From Isochrysis galbana (taxonomy: Eukaryota; Haptophyta; Isochrysidales; Isochrysidaceae): 64,000 nt of DNA. Under the pieces are notes generated by a model. The model was not told the origin of the DNA. It was given only the letters and a program-made list of their open reading frames with translations, and did no database searches. The translations under genes were made by a program, and so were the position numbers. Shown here piece by piece: positions 46,301-53,889 of the stretch; the stretch's first letter is position 1, and each line of letters opens with the position of its first letter. Location of the stretch: the NCBI GenBank assembly GCA_018136815.1, contig CM030933.1, positions 3,619,106-3,683,105 of the forward strand. Reading direction: 5' to 3'.

Positions 46301-49183
46301 AAAACCAGAGGCTAAATCGAGAGTACATAAAAAGAGAGAACTGAGCGGCCCTTGGCCGGACGCTAGCCTATCAATAGCCTCTACAATGAGGGGTAGAGGG
46401 CTATCCTCGACGCGTAGCTTGGCGTTCGTGTCGCGGTAGTCCACGCAGAATCGAACGGAGCCATCTTTCTTGCTGACCAGGACTACTCGGGAAGCCCAAG
46501 CCGAATTTGACTTGCGAATAATGCCGGCGGCTTCCATCTTGGCTACCTCCTCTTCTATGATGAGCTCGCCTGCGCGGCCCACTCTAGACGGAGCATGCCG
46601 GTGAGGAACAGCGCCGGGGTTGAGTGGCAACTCCACCTCGAGAACGTGCGTATGGTTTGGAGCCCCCGGGTGCAACGCGAAAGCTTTGATGCGCCGGGCC
46701 AAGAGTTGGCGTACTTCTTCTCGTTGATCGTCGGAAAGAAGCCGGTCTGGATCGATGGTGGCTGAGTCGAGTAGAGATCGTTGCTCCTCGCTCAGCGCGG
46801 TGACAGGGTCACCATCCCCCTCGCTTCCAGTCGTAGTCCAGCCCCGGTGCAACTTGAAACGCACCTGGAGCGAAGCTATCGGATGCAGAGACGGCAGGGT
46901 CAGCGCATTGACCCCGGTGTGGACGATCGTCACCGCGATGCGATGATCTTCCGTGGGCGTGACCACCGTGGGCATTACGAGAGGAGACGAATCGAGAGCC
47001 TCGCGATTTGGTAGGCGGTCGACCAGCATCGCGCAGTCCGAATGATCTCGGAGAGCTAGCGGAACCCTGACCCAGATGGTTGCGCGGTGGAAGGCAGGAA
47101 TCGTCACCGCTTGCTCCGTGTAGAGAAGATATTCGGACGAGGTAGACGCCGGAGCTTTGGCCGCAAACTCGTCGGCAGACTCAAAGAGAGGTGTATAGAG
47201 TGGCTGTCTAGCATCAGCAGCAGCCTCACCCTCCGATCCGGCCGGGATCTCTCGTGTTGCCGTCGACCTCTCCAGAAAGTCGACAGTCAGCGGCTGACCG
47301 GGTGACATCGAGATAGCTCCGACGAAGCCGGCGTCCGCGACTGGGGGCGGCGCCGTGGAAACTCTGACTACGCATTCGGAAAGGACTCTTGAAGAGTCTT
47401 CTGCATCGCCAGAGGCCGGACGGAGGCGGAGGCTTCCCTCTGAGCTCGCGGCGTCGAGAGAAATGGTAGCGGAGTGAGCGGCCAAAAAATCGTTCCCGAG
47501 CAGAAGCATCGGGTTCCCTTCGATGACCGCGAACGAATGACGGAAGAGGCGACCGGACAAGGAGAAGACGAGGCTAGCCCGGCCCCTAGTGATGAGAGGA
47601 AGGCCGTCCGGCCCATGTAGGTTGGGGACGGTAGCGTCCGATACGCGTTCGACGCAAGCGTCTTCAGGTAGTCGATCGAGAAGAGCAGTGGTGATTACTG
47701 ACGGGCCCGCTCCAGTGTCAGCCAGGGTGCTGTTCACCGTGAGGGCAACGTCCGGGAGAACGAACCCTTGAGCTGCGCGGTCGCCATCGGCACGGCAGAC
47801 CACGAGATCGCGGACATAGAGGCAGTGACGAGGGTAGAGCGGCGGCGGCGTGTCCGCGATAGATTCTACTGGAAGCGAGGTTCCGGCTCCGGGTGACGGG
47901 GTGGTTGGATTGGAGGCTGGCCTGGACGGAGAAGATTCATCGACGTGGGGCACTCGCTCGATAGCAGCGGCTACCGTCTGCGGCACGAATGGTATTGAAG
48001 AGTATGGGGATGCCTTTGCCGAACTAGAGGGGTTAGGCACGCCATCATAGCCTAGCCCTCGACGGTCCGTCGGATGCCGAGGTTGATCCATTTGGCGTGA
48101 CCATTCCTTCTCCAGGGACTTCTGCAAGTCTGTCTTCGGAAGCTTCGACAACTCGGAAAATCCGGCCGCACTGAGGCCCCTAGCGGTAGCCCCATCGCAA
48201 TACAGTGCCCGTGGAGTATCCTCTTCTTCGGCGGCGTCGGAGGGCTTGGTCTCGAGGGTCTGCATGCTCCGGTGTTCTGGCATCTCGGGCGTGTCATCTT
48301 CTCCCGAGTCGGGCCCAACATCCCAGGTTTCGAGTGGCCTTTCGGCTACGACCGAACCGGTCGGTTCGGCCACTCCTTCGTCGCCAGCCGTGAAGGAGGC
48401 GCTCGGAGATAGTGCATTGATGCCTTGAGAGCCCAGTCGAGACAAGATGGAAGGTTCCGACGGCTCCGCAGCTGCCGCTTGCTCAGCGATTTCTTGGGCG
48501 ATGGAAGGCGTGACATCCTGCCACCGATGGACCCCCGAAATTACATCACGATCGAAGACCTGCCACTTGCTGCGGCGCTTCTTCACCGTGTTTGGAGGGC
48601 CTGGCGTTGTAGAGCGGTCCCTTATGGGCCACTCCCACGGCGTGAAGCGGTCTCCTTCCGCCTCGGCCTCGTCTTGCGATACGTTTGTTTCCGAGTCCTC
48701 CTGATGAAGCAGGCGAGAAGCATCGGCAACGGGGCCTGCGTCCGGGATCACGACAACCGAATCAGACACTGGCGAACCGCTGGGAGGCGTGAGGTGAGAG
48801 CTAGAAGCTGCTTCGCCTCTCCCCTCCATGAAGCGAGCCAGAGCCGTCCTCGGCTCAGCCAGCTCGAAACCGGTCGAGCAAAGCGAAGGGCGTTCTCTCA
48901 AGCTGGCAGCTGCTTGGGAAATTGCCCAGTCCACCGTGAAGTCGAGCGAACGCGACGCCTTGGCTTCGCGCGCATAACGGCGCAAGACCGGCATCCACTG
49001 GGCCGCCATTGCACCGGCAATGCCCACATAGGTGCGGCTGCGAAGGGCGCCACGGTGGGGCGACGGCGATAGATCCGCCATCGCGGATAGACGTCCCTCG
49101 ACAATCTTCGAAGGCTGCAGGGCGGGAGTGAAGCCGTCAGGTACAGGCCAGTTGCTTTTTGATGGCCCGTGCCGTGCTGCCAC
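43352..49183 (-). CDS. Retrotransposon pol: methyltransferase C-terminus, protease, RT, RNase H, integrase, chromodomain
   Basis: 1943 codons without a stop. Residues about 22-63 (LQPSKIVEGR ... RSRTYVGIAGAMAAQW) are the C-terminal end of the methyltransferase domain begun in the preceding ORF. Then comes a Ser/Glu-rich linker; aspartic protease DTGAG near residue 489; RT with YLDD near residue 1017; RNase H ERHWTVTEIELLAAL and HKPG; integrase H2C2 (HDRSGHLG...CHECTLAK) and DDE core (FIDSLTRW, RTDAGSN, GFVERAQQTL); GDRVCMRLPGH; and a chromodomain (EYIVEKLLDRR, EYLVKWRGY, ATWEP) near residues 1846-1903. The frame opens with a GTG and has no ATG until residue 35, so it is probably expressed by -1 frameshift from the ORF upstream, which it overlaps by about 285 nt. 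Confidence 0.93.
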   Translation of the reverse strand: MAARHGPSKSNWPVPDGFTPALQPSKIVEGRLSAMADLSPSPHRGALRSRTYVGIAGAMAAQWMPVLRRYAREAKASRSLDFTVDWAISQAAASLRERPSLCSTGFELAEPRTALARFMEGRGEAASSSHLTPPSGSPVSDSVVVIPDAGPVADASRLLHQEDSETNVSQDEAEAEGDRFTPWEWPIRDRSTTPGPPNTVKKRRSKWQVFDRDVISGVHRWQDVTPSIAQEIAEQAAAAEPSEPSILSRLGSQGINALSPSASFTAGDEGVAEPTGSVVAERPLETWDVGPDSGEDDTPEMPEHRSMQTLETKPSDAAEEEDTPRALYCDGATARGLSAAGFSELSKLPKTDLQKSLEKEWSRQMDQPRHPTDRRGLGYDGVPNPSSSAKASPYSSIPFVPQTVAAAIERVPHVDESSPSRPASNPTTPSPGAGTSLPVESIADTPPPLYPRHCLYVRDLVVCRADGDRAAQGFVLPDVALTVNSTLADTGAGPSVITTALLDRLPEDACVERVSDATVPNLHGPDGLPLITRGRASLVFSLSGRLFRHSFAVIEGNPMLLLGNDFLAAHSATISLDAASSEGSLRLRPASGDAEDSSRVLSECVVRVSTAPPPVADAGFVGAISMSPGQPLTVDFLERSTATREIPAGSEGEAAADARQPLYTPLFESADEFAAKAPASTSSEYLLYTEQAVTIPAFHRATIWVRVPLALRDHSDCAMLVDRLPNREALDSSPLVMPTVVTPTEDHRIAVTIVHTGVNALTLPSLHPIASLQVRFKLHRGWTTTGSEGDGDPVTALSEEQRSLLDSATIDPDRLLSDDQREEVRQLLARRIKAFALHPGAPNHTHVLEVELPLNPGAVPHRHAPSRVGRAGELIIEEEVAKMEAAGIIRKSNSAWASRVVLVSKKDGSVRFCVDYRDTNAKLRVEDSPLPLIVEAIDRLASGQGPLSSLFLCTLDLASGFWGIPIKESHKHITAFTTHRGKYEFNFLPFGIQSGPSYMCRLMDIVLGALAWEICMPYLDDVGIWSTGVGPSEEARAQASFEQMLHRLDLVLERLEWAGLTCKMSKCVFFATSTEYLGHVVSREGLKMDPKKVAAVADIDPSSINSMEAVRSFLGLCSYYRRFIRQFAAKAAPLTALTRKGCDVAKESQSEECRRAIQELKTAITSEPVLTPPRDDRPFIVKTDGASKLGIAGILSQLGDDNRERVVGYYARSLTSAERHWTVTEIELLAALESIRNWRPYLWGRRFKLVVDHSALRWLHTMKDQVAGGPASRLTRWALKLAEYRFDVEHKPGAVHQDADGLSRLASLEPEHEDEPLAGPAPLAVREPSSESLAEHERSHPVAAITRSVATARGLQALDRSRRRASDSGPAIQSSYLAPGTPTSEEMRAALAEDPFVEPLLGSGETVNHEPSGLGSPPPAAASGPIVEDDSCSSPVAPAPAPAQPSKMFRRFVVHDGLVYYRTVLDSTDPDSLVLYVPPSLRSRYLFAYHDRSGHLGVSRMSGLLRTRVYWPGMSSDVASYVRECHECTLAKPLPRALASPSGLSVGTYPFDVVYCDVLALAPTHNFVPGVSGYDKLVVFIDSLTRWIEAEPSNGDPSSEVALDMFIRLIVTRYGVPRQLRTDAGSNLCSVLVSRILELTGTDLSSTEPYRHEGVGFVERAQQTLIRLMRASNEGGGHWVDHLPFLLLSLRASSGRVTSRSPASLIFGRELRLPAQLSDPKSVSPTALEAASADVRSYASRLNASLRLSWSSALEATLAAQAESVRDATIKSQRPARFEPGDRVCMRLPGHANKLQFIYSGPYRVVEALSDTRYRLRDLENRLVKEEVHISNLRPYHTFVDEEPLADDEYIVEKLLDRRSHGDSIEYLVKWRGYSIRGATWEPRSELLRRCSDLLDDYDRSVEETCPEDVESPEATSSSARDTPLPPVLDAPSSRTRSRLHSR

Positions 49184-51006
49184 GGCTGCACAAACTGCCG
49201 CGGTCGCAACCCCCCGACTAAGGCAGAGGCTTCCGCGTGCATTCGAGGATTTTCGACGGCAACGAAAGGCGCGTCGGCGCTTGCCATGGCGAGGAAGACT
49301 CTAGCGGCGGATTCGAGAGCCTGGCGACGTCCCGGTTCCCGATCGAGCCACTGGCAACTCACCGCCGACAAATACGTGCACGGCGGATGCGCGACCACGA
49401 GGTCCCAACCGAGATTTTGAATGTGAAGAGCATCTCCGCAGAAGTGGGGAATGTAGTCGATCTCCGACGGTCGTAGATCGCACGTCGCGACGTGCGCTCC
49501 GGCAAGTAGGAACATCGAAGACACGACCCCGCTAGCTTCACCGACGACTAGAACGCGGGGTGGAGGAATCCCCTCGGCCGCGTCGAGCGTCACGGCGTCG
49601 TGGATCGCCGCTAACTCAGCGCAAAGCTCGTCAAAATGCGTCGGCAACACGGCAGAGGGTGATGAATGAGTGCTCGCGTCCGGCCGCCGCAAGGCTAGAG
49701 CAGCTTCGGCGAGATGGCGGGGCAAGATGACGAAGGAACCGCTAGCCCGGGCACGGGAGGCGGCTAACATTTGGAGCTCGCGCGTAGGGGCGCGGGCAGC
49801 TTCAGTAGACTTGGCGGCCGAGGAACAACCAACCACGGCGATCCGGTGGATGGCCTCGGCAACGGAATTCAGGGGAAGGAGGTCGTCGCCCTCGAGTTTC
49901 GGTGGGCTAGACCTGAAGGGGGTTGGCTCCGGCGGGCGATCCCTGGAACGGGGATCCTCCGGAGAGCCGAGAGAAAGAGGAGACGCCGGCGTCCGTATGG
50001 TGCGCGACGAGGGATCGTAGTCGACGGCCCCTGCGTCTCCCGAGTCTGCGGTGGCCACGGCGTGAGCGCGGAAAGCCGCAGCTCCCTTGGAACCTTCATC
50101 TTCATTGACTCCGGAAGCCGACCCTTCCGGGTCGGGAACCAGATCAGAAACGAGAACGGGTGCAACTTCGAGACGAGAGAATGAACACGATGACGGAGAA
50201 ATATAACGAACCGGGGAGAGAGGTGAGGAGGAGGCACTAGTCTCCGCCTCCACTGCACGAGAACCTACGGTAGACAACGACAATTTGTCCGCAGAGCGGC
50301 TCCGGCTATGGCCCTTGGGAGAGAGGTCTCCAGTGGGGTCCCGCCGGGAAAGAGCAGAAACAGGTAAAGCAGCAACAACGTTTTCGGACGCGGCAGCGGC
50401 CACGTCGGACCTATCCATAGAACCTAGAGCAGAAGATGATACCGAGTCGACAGCCCTCGAGGGCTTCACAACTGATTGTTTACGAAACGAAGAGACCGAA
50501 GACGCGTCGAATCTACCTAGCCCACCCCCTTGGGCAGGGCCGTCGGGGGGTGAATCCAGGGATGAAGATGCGTCGAAAGACCTAGGAGAATTAGAAGAAA
50601 CCGAAGACAGCATAGTATCCGTAGAAATAGATTCCAAGAGGGGCAGCGAGCGAGAATCGGCCCCTAACATCCTAATAGCGTGCGGAGTAATAGAAGAACT
50701 TGTAGACGTACACGAATTTCGGAGAGTCGGGTCGCGACTATCTCCGGGGCAAACCTGTTTCCAGGAGCCCGGGTCAAGTGTCGACTCCGGCTTCCGAGAT
50801 AGCCGTTCGGCGGGGGCTTCAGCCGGCGAGGCGGCTCCCACCGTCGAGGACTGAATAGAGCTAGAGACAGGGGGAGAATCGCCGCGTTGACAGCTCTTCT
50901 CCCCAAGCGGCGTAGGGATCGGATCGGGATGGTGGTGGTGGCGTTCGGGCCCACCGCCCGCGATGTTCTCCGCCAGGGTTTGAAGGACGGGGACCCCGCC
51001 GGACCC
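48898..51006 (-). CDS. Retrotransposon ORF2: phage-type cytosine-DNA-methyltransferase-like protein
   Basis: The frame is continuous with gag after its UAG (51007-51009) and has no ATG at its beginning. About the first 480 codons are Ser/Pro/Asp-rich and probably disordered. From 49557 comes a SAM-methyltransferase fold: motif I RVLVVGEASGVVSSMFLLAG with acidic loop CDLRPSE, then DALHIQNLGWDLVVAHPPCTYLS (catalytic PPC loop, motif IV), EPGRRQALE, FVAVENPRMH (ENP, motif VI) and QPWQHGTGHQKATGLYL. This is the order seen in small phage-type C5-cytosine methylases. The usual ending (GR ... RSRTY.GIA.AMA.QW) is present only in the -1 frame, at the start of pol. Activity on DNA is an inference from motifs. 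Confidence 0.8.
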   Translation of the reverse strand, partial: GSGGVPVLQTLAENIAGGGPERHHHHPDPIPTPLGEKSCQRGDSPPVSSSIQSSTVGAASPAEAPAERLSRKPESTLDPGSWKQVCPGDSRDPTLRNSCTSTSSSITPHAIRMLGADSRSLPLLESISTDTMLSSVSSNSPRSFDASSSLDSPPDGPAQGGGLGRFDASSVSSFRKQSVVKPSRAVDSVSSSALGSMDRSDVAAAASENVVAALPVSALSRRDPTGDLSPKGHSRSRSADKLSLSTVGSRAVEAETSASSSPLSPVRYISPSSCSFSRLEVAPVLVSDLVPDPEGSASGVNEDEGSKGAAAFRAHAVATADSGDAGAVDYDPSSRTIRTPASPLSLGSPEDPRSRDRPPEPTPFRSSPPKLEGDDLLPLNSVAEAIHRIAVVGCSSAAKSTEAARAPTRELQMLAASRARASGSFVILPRHLAEAALALRRPDASTHSSPSAVLPTHFDELCAELAAIHDAVTLDAAEGIPPPRVLVVGEASGVVSSMFLLAGAHVATCDLRPSEIDYIPHFCGDALHIQNLGWDLVVAHPPCTYLSAVSCQWLDREPGRRQALESAARVFLAMASADAPFVAVENPRMHAEASALVGGLRPRQFVQPWQHGTGHQKATGLYLTASLPPCSLRRLSRDVYPRWRIYRRRPTVAPFAAAPMWALPVQWRPSGCRSCAVMRAKPRRRVRSTSRWTGQFPKQLPA
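49118..49125 (-). promoter_or_regulatory. Putative -1 frameshift site inside the methyltransferase domain
   Basis: Domain homology runs in the ORF2 frame up to SLPP and resumes in the pol frame at LQPSKIVEGR, which places a -1 change here. The local sequence CTCCCGCCCTG is not a canonical X XXY YYZ heptamer. A single-base deletion in this copy is the alternative. Confidence 0.5.
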
Positions 51007-51009
51007 CTA
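51007..51009 (-). promoter_or_regulatory. Gag UAG stop, candidate readthrough site
   Basis: A single in-frame TAG separates gag from ORF2; the 55 codons after it contain neither stop nor ATG. The older relative has TAG-GGA at the corresponding position (55318-55320), again with an open frame downstream. TAG is an ordinary stop in host genes here (YGGT protein, 34964-35650). Confidence 0.65.
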
Positions 51010-53889
51010 CTGAGGCTTAACCCGGACCATCGAGCGAAGAAGCTTATGAATGTGCTCGTCCGATCCGCACTCTCCGCAGCCAGCCTCACACAGAAAGCGG
51101 ATATATGGCTGACAGATGACGGGGTTGTGAGCACCGTCTCCCGTGCCATATTTCCAGGCTTCGCTGGATGGAGTGCCAGGAGGAGCTTGAGGTCGGAAAG
51201 CGCAGAAGGCACAGCCGTTTTCGTTCGTCCATTCGGTGATTCCCCTATTGATATCGTCCGTCCGTGGAGTTTCCATTGAATTATCGGCCGGTCGGCACTT
51301 TGCTAGCGCCGCCGAGACCCTTGGGTGCTTGGCATAGCCTGCTACGGCCCAGAAGCGGGCTCGGGCCCGATTCCAAAGCTCGGGCGTCCACCGGGATACG
51401 CCCAAATCGGGCGGTAGCCCTTGGCCGTTCGCCGGCGGATCGCAGCGACGGCTGGGCGGCCGAGACGAGCCTCCCTTTCGACCCGGTGGATCGGTCAGTA
51501 TAGCCGGCAACGGCGAGTTGGAGTGGTAACTTGCCGGCGGTGCAGCAGCCCGATAATCAGGCTTCGAAGCAGGCGAGTGTCCCTGTCCGCGAAGAGCTTC
51601 AGCCACGGTGGCTTGGACGGCTGCCTGCACGGCGGCGACCATGTCCGTGGTCGAAGCGGTCTTCTGGGACGAGGATGTCTCGTTCTTTGCCTCGCCTGAG
51701 GCCTTAGTGCGTACGCTAGCCGCGGTTTGCTTCGTCGAGGTCCGGGATTGATGACGCTTCACCCGGGCCTGCTCGTAAGGGCTGAGGTACCGTTGGCAGA
51801 GGTTGACGCACGAGAGCGCCGACCGACCTAGCTCGTGGTTCTCTACGCGGAAACGAGTCTCCGCGAGCACCTCCGCAAATTTAATAGCATTGTCGACGCC
51901 GCGCTGAGGATCAACCTTATCGTTCCGAATGATTTCCTCGAACCTCTGGTTGATCTCATGGGCCATGTTTGGATGATCCCACACGTTGGTGGAGTCAACC
52001 GCGGAATCGCCAAGCTTGCGGATGTAGGCGCGAACCAAATTCTTGCTGAGCTCACATAGATCAGCGCCGGCCTCGCGCTCCCTCATGCGGTCCCACTCCA
52101 TCGACGCCGAGTCTTTCGCGAAACCATCGGCCCCGTTTGCGAAGGTCCCGTCGCATTTGCGAAGAAGGACGTCAGCAGCGAGGACAGGATTGAGAGCGAG
52201 GGCGCGGTCCTCCACTAGATCGAGGAGGAAGGCGAAGATGCGGGAATTGCCGCTGGAATTGGCTCCGGCTGCCGCGAGGAGGGAGGTAAATATTTCGCGA
52301 TGATCGCAGCCGAGCGCTAGTGCCCGCTCCAACGGCTTGATGAGAGTTAGCCGAAATTCGTTCCAGGCTGTCGCCGCGGTTTGAACGTTATCGGAGGCGA
52401 GGGCCTTTGGGAAGCGGAGCTCCGAAAGCTCTTTGCCCATCCTGACCTGATGGTGAAGGGTTTGCTCGGCTGAGAAGCGGCTACGCACCCATTTGAGCAA
52501 GTGGTCCTCCTCCATGAAAATTCGGCAATGCCAAACGTTGCCCGCCAGGGAGAGGTTGCTCTTCAAAATGGTGTGGATGAGCTCATGCTCGTCGGAGTCG
52601 CGGTAAAGGGCGGCCAGATCGCGTGAGGGCAGGGCGAGGAGATTTTTCCACTCGCTTACAACTGCCTCTCGCTCATCCATCCCCACCGCAAGGCAGGGGT
52701 CGCGAGGGTGGCGGAACGGCACCACCGGGGTCGGGCCCCGGTAAGGGCTCTGATCCTGGCGGCGGGATTCCGATTTGGAGGTCGGGTACGCCGACCGTGG
52801 AACCCTAGTAGCCGGAGAGGCGTGGCCCTTTTGGTCTAGGGCAGGAGGCTCGTCCATGGATGGTTCCTTCTGAGCCGGCCTAGCAGAATCCGCAGCCGCC
52901 TCGGTCCGATCCATGGACGGACTTGAAGTGGGCTCTTGGCGGGCTTGGAGTAGCTGAGTCAGGGCTTTGAACCCTGCTTCAACTTGATCCCGGAGAAGCC
53001 CCTCCCTCGCCTCTGCCGCGGCAAGGGATGACTGTAGGCGCTCCACAGCCCCTTTTAGGGTGTTGGTCTGCGCTTGAAGCCTTGCCATTTCCGCATCCTG
53101 ACGCGCCGCGGCCGTCTCGATCGGGGTGATCTCTTGATCAAGGACCCTTTTTGATGACGGCGGGGCATAGTCCCGGTAAGCGGGGCTTCGGAAGCTGATC
53201 CCCTCCCCTTCACCGACCTCAGACTCATCATCTCGAAGGTGAGGAGGGGGGTCAAACTGAATCAGAGGGAGGGGACCCTCCTCCACCTCATTGGCCAACT
53301 CAGCGACGCTGAAGTTGGCCTCATGCGGGAGAGGGTCATGCTCCACCATGGCCCGCTGTGATTGCACCCGGTGGGTGCCGAAGGAAGCGGACAAATCCTC
53401 GCCATCCGCCACGAGCTGATCGGAGCCAGTCGTGGAGATAGCAGCCGGGGTGATGGGTGCCATTGGTGTAGCCTCAGAAGCCGTGGGATCACTCGGACAT
53501 CCCACGGGAGCAAAAGCTGCAGCGGGCAGAGAAGGTTCCCTGAGGGGTTCCTCCTCTGCGGCCGAGGACGCAAGCTTCGATTTCGTGCTTGTCGAGTCGA
53601 GCGCTACCGGAGGGCTCTGAGCCACTCCGTCGCGAGCGGCACCGGCGGCTAGCGCGGCGCTTTGTCCCTCCTCCCCACCGGGAGTCGGGTGAATGAAATT
53701 CTGGACTGGGTCGGGCAACCCCATTCGGGTGTATGGACGGGGAACGAACGGCGAACGAAGGGCTGTGGGGCGGCGAGGCGCTCCTAGCGGCCCTAGTGTG
53801 TTGGGCTTTAAGAGATTGTTAGACCTACAAAGAACTCTTCCCTCAGGGAGGGAGCCTAGGCTGCTTGAGTGCAGCGACGCAGCGAACAA
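51007..53889 (-). CDS. Retrotransposon gag
   Basis: 960 codons from the ATG at 53889. The first 100 codons lie inside the 5' LTR (boundary at 53590). The next in-frame Met after the LTR is near codon 143, so the true start is open. Acidic, Pro-rich N-terminal part; coiled coil at about residues 248-318 (ARQDAEMARLQAQTNTLKG); central capsid-like helical region (about 400-760). The C-terminus has an unusual Cys/His cluster: CAFCAFR near 894, then GAHNPVIC, FLCEAGCGEC, HIH. There is no CCHC knuckle. Ends in TAG followed by GGGTCCGGC, after which the same frame stays open. Confidence 0.85.
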   Translation of the reverse strand: MFAASLHSSSLGSLPEGRVLCRSNNLLKPNTLGPLGAPRRPTALRSPFVPRPYTRMGLPDPVQNFIHPTPGGEEGQSAALAAGAARDGVAQSPPVALDSTSTKSKLASSAAEEEPLREPSLPAAAFAPVGCPSDPTASEATPMAPITPAAISTTGSDQLVADGEDLSASFGTHRVQSQRAMVEHDPLPHEANFSVAELANEVEEGPLPLIQFDPPPHLRDDESEVGEGEGISFRSPAYRDYAPPSSKRVLDQEITPIETAAARQDAEMARLQAQTNTLKGAVERLQSSLAAAEAREGLLRDQVEAGFKALTQLLQARQEPTSSPSMDRTEAAADSARPAQKEPSMDEPPALDQKGHASPATRVPRSAYPTSKSESRRQDQSPYRGPTPVVPFRHPRDPCLAVGMDEREAVVSEWKNLLALPSRDLAALYRDSDEHELIHTILKSNLSLAGNVWHCRIFMEEDHLLKWVRSRFSAEQTLHHQVRMGKELSELRFPKALASDNVQTAATAWNEFRLTLIKPLERALALGCDHREIFTSLLAAAGANSSGNSRIFAFLLDLVEDRALALNPVLAADVLLRKCDGTFANGADGFAKDSASMEWDRMREREAGADLCELSKNLVRAYIRKLGDSAVDSTNVWDHPNMAHEINQRFEEIIRNDKVDPQRGVDNAIKFAEVLAETRFRVENHELGRSALSCVNLCQRYLSPYEQARVKRHQSRTSTKQTAASVRTKASGEAKNETSSSQKTASTTDMVAAVQAAVQATVAEALRGQGHSPASKPDYRAAAPPASYHSNSPLPAILTDPPGRKGGSSRPPSRRCDPPANGQGLPPDLGVSRWTPELWNRARARFWAVAGYAKHPRVSAALAKCRPADNSMETPRTDDINRGITEWTNENGCAFCAFRPQAPPGTPSSEAWKYGTGDGAHNPVICQPYIRFLCEAGCGECGSDEHIHKLLRSMVRVKPQ

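Noticed and set aside
43346-48429. Many plus-strand frames of 60-215 codons across the pol region
   Set aside because: Antisense shadows of the 1943-codon pol frame.
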